Of a stretch of DNA of 64,000 nt, positions 8,146 to 15,392 are shown piece after piece. A program made the position numbers and the translations under genes. Source of the stretch: Shinella curvata (lineage in GTDB: Bacteria; Pseudomonadota; Alphaproteobacteria; Rhizobiales; Rhizobiaceae); assembly GCF_022899935.1 (NCBI RefSeq), contig NZ_JALJCJ010000006.1, forward strand, positions 62,001 to 126,000, written 5' to 3'. Position 1 is the stretch's first letter. The number at the start of each line of letters is the position of its first letter. The notes beneath the pieces are model-generated. The model had not been told where the DNA came from, did no database searches, and worked only from the letters and a program-made list of their open reading frames with translations.

Positions 8146-8795
8146 CCACCACACATCACGCAACCGACGAGACCTTGATGCGCTATGCCGCCGGCACGCT
8201 TGCCGCGGCGCCCGCCATTGTCGTCAAGGCGCATCTGGCAAGCTGCCCGGCCTGTCGCGCCCGCGTCGGCGAATATGAGGCGCTGGGCGGCGCGCTCCTG
8301 GAAGAAACGGAACCGACGCAGATGTCGGCAACCGCGCTGAACGACGTGCTCGCCATGCTCGATGAAGAAGATGCCCCCGTCTCCTTCGCACCGCCGCCGC
8401 TGGCGCCGGTGGAGATTGAAGGCATTCGCCTGCCGGACGCTTTGCGCGGCTGCGATATCGGACGCTGGCGCTGGATTGGACCTGGCATGAAGATGAGCCG
8501 GGTTGGCGTGCCGCAGGATCCGGATGCCAATCTCATCCTGCTCAAGGTCGGCCCCGGTCGCGCTCTTCCCGACCACGGCCATGTCGGCACCGAGTTCACC
8601 TATATCGTTTCGGGATCATTTTCGGACCGTTTCGGCCGTTTTCTCCCAGGCGACCTTGCTGAAATGGATGAGGATGTCGAGCATCAGCCGATCGTCGACA
8701 AGGATGGCGAGTGCATCTGCCTCGCCGCCATGGAGGGCAAGATGCGCTTCAAGAACGTAATCGGCCGCATGCTGCAGCCGATCTTCGGAATCTGA
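8142..8795 (+). CDS. chrR: ChrR-family zinc-binding anti-sigma factor
   Basis: A 217-residue protein. The N-terminal zinc anti-sigma domain has the His...His-x3-Cys-x2-Cys pattern (TTHHATDETLMRY, then KAHLASCPACRARVGEYEAL). The C-terminal cupin domain (about 100-210) carries DHGHVGTEFTYIVSGSFSD and MDEDVEHQPIVD, the histidine/acid set of the ChrR metal site. In Rhodobacter sphaeroides, ChrR holds RpoE inactive through the N-terminal domain, and the cupin domain is required for release on singlet oxygen. The 4-bp overlap with the sigma gene supports stoichiometric coupled synthesis. Confidence 0.93.
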   Translation: MTTTHHATDETLMRYAAGTLAAAPAIVVKAHLASCPACRARVGEYEALGGALLEETEPTQMSATALNDVLAMLDEEDAPVSFAPPPLAPVEIEGIRLPDALRGCDIGRWRWIGPGMKMSRVGVPQDPDANLILLKVGPGRALPDHGHVGTEFTYIVSGSFSDRFGRFLPGDLAEMDEDVEHQPIVDKDGECICLAAMEGKMRFKNVIGRMLQPIFGI

Positions 8796-8798
8796 ATC

Positions 8799-9614
8799 AT
8801 GTCGGTGGCGGCGCTCTTCCTCCTTCTCGCCGCTGCCGTCTCGCTGGGCATGACAGCTGTCTGGCTCGCGGTCATGAAGGGGGCGGGATCGGGCTGGGTC
8901 GATACCGTCTGGTCCTTTCTCGTCGGCGCGGTCGGGGTCGCCGCAGCACTTGTTCCGGTTTCGGGCTGGGAGGGCGACTGGCATCGACAGCTTCTCCTGG
9001 CCACGGTCGCAGCCCTCTGGTCCTTCCGGCTTGGCCTGCATATCCTGCGGCGCACGCTGAGGGGTGGTGAGGATCCTCGCTATGCGAAACTGCAGGAGGA
9101 ATGGGGCGAACGCTGGCGCTGGCGTCTCTTCCTGTTTCTGCAGATCCAGGCCGCCGCCGCGTTTCTCCTCACCACGACGATCTTCGCCGCGGCACGCAAC
9201 CCGGCGATGGGCTGGCAATGGAGCGATATCGCCGGCATTGCCATGATCTTCACTGCCGTCATCGGGGAAGGTATCGCCGATGCCCAGCTGGCGCGGTTTC
9301 GCGGTGGCGGCACCAACAGGGGCGAGGTTTGCGATATCGGGCTGTGGGGGCTGTCGCGCCATCCCAACTATTTCTTCCAGTGGCTTGGATGGGTGGGCTA
9401 CGCGGTCGTGGCTATCGGCCCAGCCGGAGGTTGGGCCTGGGGCTGGCTCGCGCTTGCAGGCCCCGCCCTGATGTATTGGCTGCTGGTGCATGTTTCTGGA
9501 ATTCCTCCGCTTGAAGCGCACATGCTCCGTTCACGCGGCGATGCTTTCGTCGCCTATACCAGGCGGGTCAATGCCTTCTGGCCTGGCGCGCAAAAAGGGG
9601 AGAAGACGACATGA
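8799..9614 (+). CDS. DUF1295-family integral membrane protein (steroid 5-alpha-reductase-like)
   Basis: A 271-residue polytopic membrane protein with about six to seven hydrophobic segments starting at SVAALFLLLAAAVSLGMTAV. The conserved C-terminal stretch GLWGLSRHPNYFFQWLGWVG matches the isoprenylcysteine-methyltransferase/steroid-reductase superfamily motif (SRHPNYF). It lies 3 bp after chrR and overlaps the following methyltransferase by ATGA, so it belongs to the sigma operon. Homologues occur next to cyclopropane-fatty-acid synthase-like genes. A role in reducing or modifying membrane acyl chains is plausible but unproven. Confidence 0.88.
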   Translation: MSVAALFLLLAAAVSLGMTAVWLAVMKGAGSGWVDTVWSFLVGAVGVAAALVPVSGWEGDWHRQLLLATVAALWSFRLGLHILRRTLRGGEDPRYAKLQEEWGERWRWRLFLFLQIQAAAAFLLTTTIFAAARNPAMGWQWSDIAGIAMIFTAVIGEGIADAQLARFRGGGTNRGEVCDIGLWGLSRHPNYFFQWLGWVGYAVVAIGPAGGWAWGWLALAGPALMYWLLVHVSGIPPLEAHMLRSRGDAFVAYTRRVNAFWPGAQKGEKTT

Positions 9615-10648
9615 ATTTTGCCCTGACTGCCATCACCGCCGCCGAGCGGCTGCCATTGCCTGATCAGGCCCTGCGCTTCGGCATCAGCCAGCTGGTTGGC
9701 CGCACCCGCCGGCTCCTGGCGGATAGGGCCGGCCCGACGGACCGGGACTTTGCGCGCTCCATGAGCGAATGGCCCATCGCCGTGCACACAGATGACGCCA
9801 ATGCCCAGCACTACGAGCTACCTGCGGCGTTCTTCTCGCTGGTGCTCGGCCCGCGCCGCAAATATTCATCCTGCCTCTATGCCTCGCCCGCCACGACACT
9901 CGCGGAGGCGGAAGTCGCGGCCTTGGAAGAGACGTGCCTTCACGCCGATCTCGCCGACGGGCAGGATATCCTCGAGCTCGGCTGCGGCTGGGGTTCCCTC
10001 TCGCTTTTCATGGCGGAGCGATTTCCGTCCAGTCGCATCGTCTGCGTTTCGAATTCGTCGTCGCAGCGTTCCCATATCGAAGTGGAGGCCACGCACCGTG
10101 GCCTTCGCAATCTGACCGTGATCACCGCTGACATGAACATGTTTTCACCGGTGGGCACCTTTGACCGTATCGTGTCGGTGGAAATGTTCGAGCACATGTC
10201 CAACTGGCACTCCCTGCTCAAGCGTGCACGCGGCTGGATCCGCGACGACGGCCGGCTTTTCCTGCACGTCTTTTCCCATCGCAAGACGGCCTATCGCTTC
10301 GACCACGCCGACAAGTCGGACTGGATTGCACAGCATTTCTTTACCGGCGGCGTCATGCCCAGCCACGGACTGGTCCGCGAATTCGGCGACAGTTTCACTG
10401 TCGAACAGGACTGGCGCTGGAACGGCAGACATTACGAGCGCACCGCGCGGGACTGGCTCGATAATTTCGACCAAAACCGCGGCGCTGTCCGCGCCGTCTT
10501 CGAAGCGACCTACGGCAAGGACGCCGCCGTCTGGATGCGGCGCTGGCGGATGTTTTTCCTCGCCACGGCCGGTCTCTTTGGCCATGCCGACGGGGAAGAA
10601 TGGGGTGTGAGCCACTACCGCCTCATCCCGGCCGACGCAGGCCGGTGA
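9611..10648 (+). CDS. Cyclopropane-fatty-acid-synthase-like SAM methyltransferase
   Basis: A 345-residue class I methyltransferase. The SAM site is ILELGCGWGSLSLFMAERF (near residue 120), followed by SRIVCVSNSSSQRSHIE and FDRIVSVEMFEHMSNW, the family signature around the active-site glutamate. The C-terminal half, TAYRFDHADKSDWIAQHFFT onward, aligns with the cyclopropane/furan-fatty-acid methyltransferase group. It should transfer a methyl or methylene group to an unsaturated membrane acyl chain. In R. sphaeroides comparable enzymes belong to the RpoE-ChrR regulon, which fits its position in this operon. It overlaps the next gene by GTGA. Confidence 0.9.
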   Translation: MNFALTAITAAERLPLPDQALRFGISQLVGRTRRLLADRAGPTDRDFARSMSEWPIAVHTDDANAQHYELPAAFFSLVLGPRRKYSSCLYASPATTLAEAEVAALEETCLHADLADGQDILELGCGWGSLSLFMAERFPSSRIVCVSNSSSQRSHIEVEATHRGLRNLTVITADMNMFSPVGTFDRIVSVEMFEHMSNWHSLLKRARGWIRDDGRLFLHVFSHRKTAYRFDHADKSDWIAQHFFTGGVMPSHGLVREFGDSFTVEQDWRWNGRHYERTARDWLDNFDQNRGAVRAVFEATYGKDAAVWMRRWRMFFLATAGLFGHADGEEWGVSHYRLIPADAGR

Positions 10649-11244
10649 TCTCCACCTTTAAACGACTGACCGCGATGGCGCGGGCCTATGCGCACCACCC
10701 CGACCCGCGTGTCGCTGCGGCGAACATGATTTCCTTGCTGGTCGCGTCGAACCAGCCGTTTTACCCGCTCTATCTCTGGTGGCTGATGAGCGCCGACATC
10801 ACAGCCGCCTGGTTCACGTTTCTGTCGACGCCTTTCTTTCTCGCCGTGCCGGCTGTGGCGCGCCGAAACAGCATTGCAGGGCGGGCTCTTCTGCCGCTGG
10901 CGGGGATCGGAAATACCGTGCTTTCGGCATGGCTCTTCGGCACCGCTTCGGCGGTCGAAATCTTCCTCGTCCCATGCGGGATCATCGCGCTGCTGCTGTT
11001 TCGTCCACACGAGCGCGTGTTTTCCCTGGCGCTTACAGCGCTCGCCTTCGGTGTTTTCCTGTTGTTGCACGACACTTACGGTCAGCCCCTCGCGCTCTAC
11101 GACGCGACCGAATATGCGGCTCTTGCGCGGCTCAACCTCGTGAGTGCCAGCATGCTCACGGCCTTCGTCACCATCCTATTTTCGGGTATTCTTGCGCAGG
11201 CCGAACGGTCAGCTGACGCGACTGGCCACAAGAAAGCCGGCTGA
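10645..11244 (+). CDS. Hypothetical five- to six-TM membrane protein ending the sigma operon
   Basis: 199 residues if translation begins at GTG 10645, which overlaps the methyltransferase stop codon (GTGA); an in-frame ATG at 10600 lies inside the upstream gene. After a short cationic N-terminus (TFKRLTAMARAYAHHPDPR) come hydrophobic segments such as FYPLYLWWLMSADITAAWF, FLSTPFFLAVPAVA, VEIFLVPCGIIALLLF and LALTALAFGVFLLL. No domain is recognised. Its last 36 bp overlap the convergent DUF2177 gene, so the two messages are complementary at their 3' ends. Confidence 0.75.
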   Translation: MISTFKRLTAMARAYAHHPDPRVAAANMISLLVASNQPFYPLYLWWLMSADITAAWFTFLSTPFFLAVPAVARRNSIAGRALLPLAGIGNTVLSAWLFGTASAVEIFLVPCGIIALLLFRPHERVFSLALTALAFGVFLLLHDTYGQPLALYDATEYAALARLNLVSASMLTAFVTILFSGILAQAERSADATGHKKAG

Positions 11245-11610
11245 AGCGCCGACGGCGGTGACCAAAGAACCCCATGGAATATCGGCGAGCGTAATGGAAA
11301 GCGGCCAGTCCCTGAGCGTTGCCTGATTGGTGAGGTCATAGGTCGCATATGCCACAAGGCCGAGGACCGCACCGTTCAGCGCAGCTTTGCCTAGCCCGCC
11401 CTCGCTGAGCGCGGGCATCACGGCGAAAAACACGATACCGGCAACATAGATCAGATAGAAGACAACGGCCGGCGCCAGATGAAACTGCGGTGCCAGCTTG
11501 TCACCCAAGAGCGGCCGGTAAAGCATATCCGCCATCGTGGAAAGCCAGATGGCATCGACGATCAGAAAGGCGATGCCGGTCGCCAGATAGGCGATGACGA
11601 TGGTTTTCAT
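11209..11610 (-). CDS. DUF2177-family membrane protein
   Basis: 133 residues from ATG 11610 (RBS-like GGGAGA). Four hydrophobic segments are visible: TIVIAYLATGIAFLIVDAIW, FYLIYVAGIVFFAVMPALS, AVLGLVAYATYDLTNQATL and ITLADIPWGSLVTAVGASAG. The TYDLTN motif is characteristic of DUF2177. The function is unknown, but members recur in clusters with DUF1365 and cyclopropane-synthase-like genes. The candidate ECF promoter at 11641-11669 would produce a leader of about 24 nt, which supports this start over an upstream one at 11670. Confidence 0.85.
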   Translation of the reverse strand: MKTIVIAYLATGIAFLIVDAIWLSTMADMLYRPLLGDKLAPQFHLAPAVVFYLIYVAGIVFFAVMPALSEGGLGKAALNGAVLGLVAYATYDLTNQATLRDWPLSITLADIPWGSLVTAVGASAGFLVASRVS

Positions 11611-11640
11611 ACCGGTGTCTCCCAGGACGTTTCTCGACAT

Positions 11641-11669
11641 TTCTACGACTTGATAGTCCTGACGGATCA
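11641..11669 (-). promoter_or_regulatory. Candidate ECF (RpoE/ChrR-type) promoter for the DUF2177 gene
   Basis: On the minus strand TGATCC (11669-11664), 18 bases, TAGAA (11645-11641). It is identical in element sequence and spacing to the promoter in front of the sigma gene. This is the third full match in the island. Confidence 0.7.
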
Positions 11670-11676
11670 CCTCAAG

Positions 11677-11705
11677 TGAACCGATTCCCCAGCCCGTGCG
11701 TAGTC
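11677..11705 (+). promoter_or_regulatory. Possible variant ECF promoter for the DUF2147-DUF1365 pair
   Basis: TGAACC (11677-11682), 18 bases, TAGTC (11701-11705), one mismatch in the -35 and weaker in the -10 compared with the other three sites. It is correctly placed 26 bp before ATG 11731 and back to back with the DUF2177 promoter, copying the divergent layout at 7417-7500. Confidence 0.45.
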
Positions 11706-11730
11706 AACGGAGAGCAACGAGGATGGACCG

Positions 11731-12111
11731 ATGAGGATAGCCGTTCTGACTGCATTTTCCGCCCTGATGTTGACTGCTGCGGAGTCCCACGCACAGCAAT
11801 CCGCAGATCCAAGCGGCATATGGCTGCGCGACGACGGCAATGCCCGTGTCCGCATCGCGCCATGCGGCCGCAATATCTGCGCGACGAATCTCTGGATTCG
11901 GGACACCAGCAAGGGCGAAGAGGCTGGTGATCGTCTCGTCATGTCGCTTCAGCCAAAATCGTCGGATACCTTGTCCGGCACCGCCTATGATGAGAAACGC
12001 GAGCGGACCTATTCGATCACAGTGCAGGTTTCCGACAATTCGCTTCTGACGCGTGGCTGTATTCTCGGTGGCGTGCTGTGCAAGAACGTGCGCTGGCAGC
12101 CGGCACGATAA
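11731..12111 (+). CDS. DUF2147-family secreted/periplasmic protein
   Basis: 126 residues with a cleavable signal peptide (RIAVLTAFSALMLTAAESHA, probable cut after SHA). The mature part begins with DPSGIWLRDDGNARVRIAPC, the typical DUF2147 opening, and contains four cysteines in GRNICATN and GCILGGVLC contexts that could form disulfides. DUF2147 proteins are small beta-rich domains of unknown function. It probably forms an operon with the following DUF1365 gene. Confidence 0.85.
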   Translation: MRIAVLTAFSALMLTAAESHAQQSADPSGIWLRDDGNARVRIAPCGRNICATNLWIRDTSKGEEAGDRLVMSLQPKSSDTLSGTAYDEKRERTYSITVQVSDNSLLTRGCILGGVLCKNVRWQPAR

Positions 12112-12131
12112 CGAGCGGAAAGAAGCATGGC

Positions 12132-12956
12132 ATGAAGCAAATCCGGATCACCAGCATGGGTGACAACGGTCCGCCGCCGTCAGCGGCCGGCACGCTCTAT
12201 CCCGGAAAGGTGATGCACCAGAGGCTCCACCCCTTCGGCCATCGCTTCAGCTACAACGTCTTTTCCATCCTGGTCGATGTTGACCGGCTTGCCGATCTTG
12301 ACGAACTGACCCGTCTTCTCGCAGTGAACCGTGCGGGGATCCTGTCGTTCCATGAGCGCGATCATGTCGAAGCGGATGGCGAGACGCTGCGGCAGTTCGC
12401 CGACCGTCTGCTGGCACGCGCCGGTCTCGAAAGGCCTGCGGCGCGAATTCTGCTGCTCGCCTACCCGCGCATGTTCGGCTATGTCTTCAATCCGCTCTCG
12501 ACCTATTTCGCCTATGACGATGAAGGCCGGCCGATTGCCGTCATCTATGCGGTGAGGAATACCTTCGGTGAACGGCACAGCTACGTGGCGCCGGTCCTTG
12601 CGGGCGAGATCAGTGCCGCAGGCATCCGCCAGACGCGGACGAAGGTCTTCCACGTTTCCCCTTTCATGGACATGGGGCTGCGCTACCACTTCCGCATCCT
12701 CCCGCCCGGCAGGACTGTCCGGCTGCGAATTCATGAAACTGCAGGCGAAGAGCCGGTCATGGCGGCCACGTTCAATGCGGATGCGGTGCCGCTGACGGAC
12801 GCCACGCTGGCGCGCTGCCTGATCCGGTTTCCCTTCATGACGATGAAGGTGGTCGCCGGCATCCATTGGGAAGCCTTGAAGCTGTGGCTGAAAGGCGCGC
12901 GCTTCCGGACAAGCCCCCCACCGCCGGAGACGGCAAGTTTCACGGACGCCGCGTGA
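12132..12956 (+). CDS. DUF1365-family protein (fatty-acid-modification cluster)
   Basis: 274 residues from ATG 12132; in-frame ATGs at 12078 (inside the preceding gene) and 12156 are alternatives. Conserved DUF1365 features are the N-terminal VMHQRLHPFGHRFSYNVFSI, the central YPRMFGYVFNPLSTYFAYD and KVFHVSPFMDMGLRYHFRI. The family almost always occurs beside a flavin amine-oxidase-like protein and a cyclopropane-synthase-like methyltransferase, both present in this island. This supports one shared membrane-lipid pathway. The biochemical role of DUF1365 itself is not established. Confidence 0.9.
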   Translation: MKQIRITSMGDNGPPPSAAGTLYPGKVMHQRLHPFGHRFSYNVFSILVDVDRLADLDELTRLLAVNRAGILSFHERDHVEADGETLRQFADRLLARAGLERPAARILLLAYPRMFGYVFNPLSTYFAYDDEGRPIAVIYAVRNTFGERHSYVAPVLAGEISAAGIRQTRTKVFHVSPFMDMGLRYHFRILPPGRTVRLRIHETAGEEPVMAATFNADAVPLTDATLARCLIRFPFMTMKVVAGIHWEALKLWLKGARFRTSPPPPETASFTDAA

Positions 12957-13087
12957 AGACATCATCGTCGCGCCAGCATCCTGGACACGCGCACGCATCT
13001 CCCGCGAAAACCCTCAGTCTGGAGCAGCTTGCGGGAAAGATACGTTGTGGTTGATAGCTAGGCGCTTCCGAAGGCGATGGCGTCATA

Positions 13088-14125
13088 TCAGGCCGGTTCG
13101 CGACCGATCGAGCCACGCGCGACAAATGTGCAACCAACCTTGTGAGGGCCGTGACGCCTCGTCTGGGGTTTCCTCGCGAGTTGCTCGATGGCCCAGGCCC
13201 CCATGGGCCGATGCGGAAGCTCAAGGGTCGTCAGTTGCGGCCGCAGATGACGCGACAGCTCGTCGTCATCGTAGCCGACGACAGAGATGTCCTGGGGGAT
13301 GCGCAGGCCGGCTTCATTAATCGCGGTGAAGCAGCCCATTGCCATCTTGTCATTCTGACAGAATATCGCCGTTGGTGGATCACCAAGCGACAGGAGCTTT
13401 CGGGTAGCGTCGAATCCGGATGTCGGTGTCCAGTTTCCTTCGGCGACCAGGCCATCGTCGTAGATGAGCCCCGCCTCCATCAGCGCCTCGCGATAGCCGG
13501 CAAGGCGGTCCTGCGCTGCCTCCATGAAGCTCTCCCCGACAATCGTCGCGATGCGCTTATGCCCTTTCCTGATGAGAGCCGTCGTCGCCATGCGCCCACC
13601 AGTTACCTCGTCGGGGACCACAGCAGGAAACCGATTGTCACTGGTATAACAGTTGAGCAGGACGAGCGGCACGGGGAGACCGTCGAAGATCGTATCGAGC
13701 GATACGCGACGCGTGAACACCGACATGTAGACGATGCCCTGGGCCCCGGCTTGCAGAAGGCGGGCCACCGCCTTGCGCTCGTGTTCGGCCCGTCCTTGCG
13801 TCTGCGCCACGAGAATCGTGACATCGTTCTCCCAGGATGCATGTCGGGCGCCTTCGATGGCATTGACCGCCTCCGGCGTTGTCGCAAGTTGATCGACGAT
13901 GAAGCCGATGCAGCCACCGCGAAGATCCTCAAGGCCCGCGCGGCGAATGGGGCTTGCGAGCCCGTAGCCGAGCTGTGCCGCGACGTCGAGAACGCGTGCG
14001 CGAAGATCCGGTGAGATCTTGATATCCATGACGTTATTGAGAACGACCGAGACCGTCGCCTGCGAGCAGCCCGCCGCCTTGGCCACATCCATCATCGTCA
14101 CACGCTTCGTTTTCCCGCCGTTCAT
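13088..14125 (-). CDS. LacI-family transcriptional regulator
   Basis: A full-length 345-residue LacI/GalR repressor. The N-terminal helix-turn-helix reads VTMMDVAKAAGCSQATVSVV with hinge helix LRARVLDVAAQLGY. The periplasmic-binding-like core follows, with dimer-face segments GGCIGFIVDQLATTPEA and PTAIFCQNDKMAMGCFTAI. It is transcribed divergently from the dioxygenase gene at 14229, across a 103-bp gap containing a 26-bp perfect palindrome. It is very likely the repressor of itself and of that gene. The effector is unknown. Confidence 0.92.
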   Translation of the reverse strand: MNGGKTKRVTMMDVAKAAGCSQATVSVVLNNVMDIKISPDLRARVLDVAAQLGYGLASPIRRAGLEDLRGGCIGFIVDQLATTPEAVNAIEGARHASWENDVTILVAQTQGRAEHERKAVARLLQAGAQGIVYMSVFTRRVSLDTIFDGLPVPLVLLNCYTSDNRFPAVVPDEVTGGRMATTALIRKGHKRIATIVGESFMEAAQDRLAGYREALMEAGLIYDDGLVAEGNWTPTSGFDATRKLLSLGDPPTAIFCQNDKMAMGCFTAINEAGLRIPQDISVVGYDDDELSRHLRPQLTTLELPHRPMGAWAIEQLARKPQTRRHGPHKVGCTFVARGSIGREPA

Positions 14126-14171
14126 GTCGCCCCCGTTTCATCCCTTTCTACATCACCTAATAAAATTCGGC

Positions 14172-14197
14172 CATTGACTAATAATTATTAGTCAATG
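14172..14197. promoter_or_regulatory. 26-bp perfect palindrome, probable LacI-type operator
   Basis: The left half CATTGACTAATAA (14172-14184) is exactly mirrored by its reverse complement in 14185-14197. Each half contains a TTGACT that could serve as a -35 element facing outward, so one bound repressor could cover both divergent promoters. Its centre lies 59 bp from the regulator start codon and 44 bp from the dioxygenase start codon. Confidence 0.75.
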
Positions 14198-14200
14198 TAG

Positions 14201-14220
14201 CCTCCCGATAAATCGGGAGG
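14201..14220 (+). promoter_or_regulatory. Hairpin sequestering the Shine-Dalgarno of the dioxygenase gene
   Basis: CCTCCCGA (14201-14208), loop TAAA, TCGGGAGG (14213-14220). The 3' arm contains the GGGAGG ribosome binding site located 8 bp before ATG 14229, so in RNA the site would be paired with an internal anti-Shine-Dalgarno sequence. This suggests post-transcriptional control, for example by temperature or a trans factor. It could also be chance or a second DNA operator. Confidence 0.55.
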
Positions 14221-14228
14221 AAAACCGC

Positions 14229-15065
14229 ATGAACACGACATCAGCATTCGACTACGACATCACCGCGCAGATGGCGCAACTGACAGCCGACGGCATCATC
14301 GGCCTGAAGGGCGCCTTCAGCCCGGCCTGGGCCGACGAGATGCGCGAAGACATGATGACGGCCTTCTGGTCGGCCATACAAAGGCCCGGCGGCGCGGTGG
14401 GCCGTGGCCCCCGGCGCTGGTATGTCGAGATCCATCCGCAGGCCTTCCGCGGTTTCGTCGATCTCATCACCCATCCCTGGGTCGTGGATGTCTGTACCAA
14501 CGTGCTCGGACCGGACTACCAGATCGTAGAGATCGGCCTCGACGTGCCGTTCCAGGGGGCAAAATATCAGCCGTGGCACCGCGACTTTCCCTCGCCCGTC
14601 GATACCTACCGCGACCGCCAGATCACGTCGCTTGCCTTCAATCTCACCGGCGTTGATGTCACCGAGGACATGGGACCGTTCGAAGTCTCACCGGGAACAC
14701 AATATGATGACGGCCGCGAATGGAAACATGAGATGTTTCCTGACAAGGCGATATGGGGCCGTTTCCAGGAGCGTGCGACGCGGAAATATCCACAGCGCGG
14801 CGATATTTCCTGCCGCTCAGCGCTGACGGTCCATCGTGGTACGGAGCATCGGTCTCCGATTGCACGGCCCGTTATGGTGCTGGGTGTCGACAGGCCTGGC
14901 GCCGGGCATGCCGAGCTGCATGACATGATGGTCACGCAAGACTGGTACGATGCCCTTCCCGAGATCGGCAAGAAGCACCTCGTCTGCCGTGTCGTGGATG
15001 AGCTCGTGCCGATCACACAGAAGCACGATATCGAAGGCCTGGTGATGGGGGCGGACCCGGCATAG
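14229..15065 (+). CDS. Phytanoyl-CoA-dioxygenase-like (PhyH) Fe(II)/2-oxoglutarate oxygenase
   Basis: 278 residues. The double-stranded beta-helix oxygenase signature is visible: the His-x-Asp metal pair in QPWHRDFPSPVDT (near residue 120) and the distal histidine and arginine region in LTVHRGTEHRSPIARPVMVL (near residue 200). Members hydroxylate small molecules using Fe(II) and 2-oxoglutarate. The gene stands alone under the divergent LacI repressor, so its substrate may be the repressor's inducer or a relative. No neighbouring pathway gene helps to name it. Confidence 0.85.
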   Translation: MNTTSAFDYDITAQMAQLTADGIIGLKGAFSPAWADEMREDMMTAFWSAIQRPGGAVGRGPRRWYVEIHPQAFRGFVDLITHPWVVDVCTNVLGPDYQIVEIGLDVPFQGAKYQPWHRDFPSPVDTYRDRQITSLAFNLTGVDVTEDMGPFEVSPGTQYDDGREWKHEMFPDKAIWGRFQERATRKYPQRGDISCRSALTVHRGTEHRSPIARPVMVLGVDRPGAGHAELHDMMVTQDWYDALPEIGKKHLVCRVVDELVPITQKHDIEGLVMGADPA

Positions 15066-15392
15066 GACTTCTTGTTCCTATACCAGCCACGGCACCGAAT
15101 GCCGATCCGGCAGAACCGCCCCGTCAGGCGCTGCACACTCGCTGTTGGGGCGACAGAGCCCGAAAGCCCGTGACCAAATGACTTCAACGAGCGTCCGCGT
15201 TTTCCGCGGCGGGCGCTCCCACCGCCGCCGCTAGAGCGATCAATGTGCGGTGATCGTGGAACTTTTTCGCCAGCGACAGGTTTTCGTTGCATTGCAATAA
15301 AACCGTAACGGCATACTCGCACCAGCGAAATCCCTTTTCGCAGACCACACATTCCGCGAGATTATGCCTTGCTCAAACTTGGTGCTGTGAGA
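15066..15392. other. Intergenic region before otsA (contains the stress promoter)
   Basis: 327 bp with no credible gene. The first half is GC-rich with short inverted repeats (TCCGCG/CGCGGC around 15186-15200). The second half is AT-richer and holds the RpoE2/EcfG-like promoter at 15258-15282. Confidence 0.5.
15258..15282 (+). promoter_or_regulatory. Candidate general-stress (EcfG/RpoE2-type) promoter for otsA
   Basis: GGAAC (15258-15262), 18 bases, TT (15281-15282), an exact fit to the Sinorhizobium meliloti RpoE2 pattern GGAAC-N18-TT. The full -10 reads gGTT instead of the usual cGTT. It lies about 110 bp before the otsA start codon. Trehalose synthesis genes are classic targets of this sigma factor in rhizobia. 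Confidence 0.6.
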
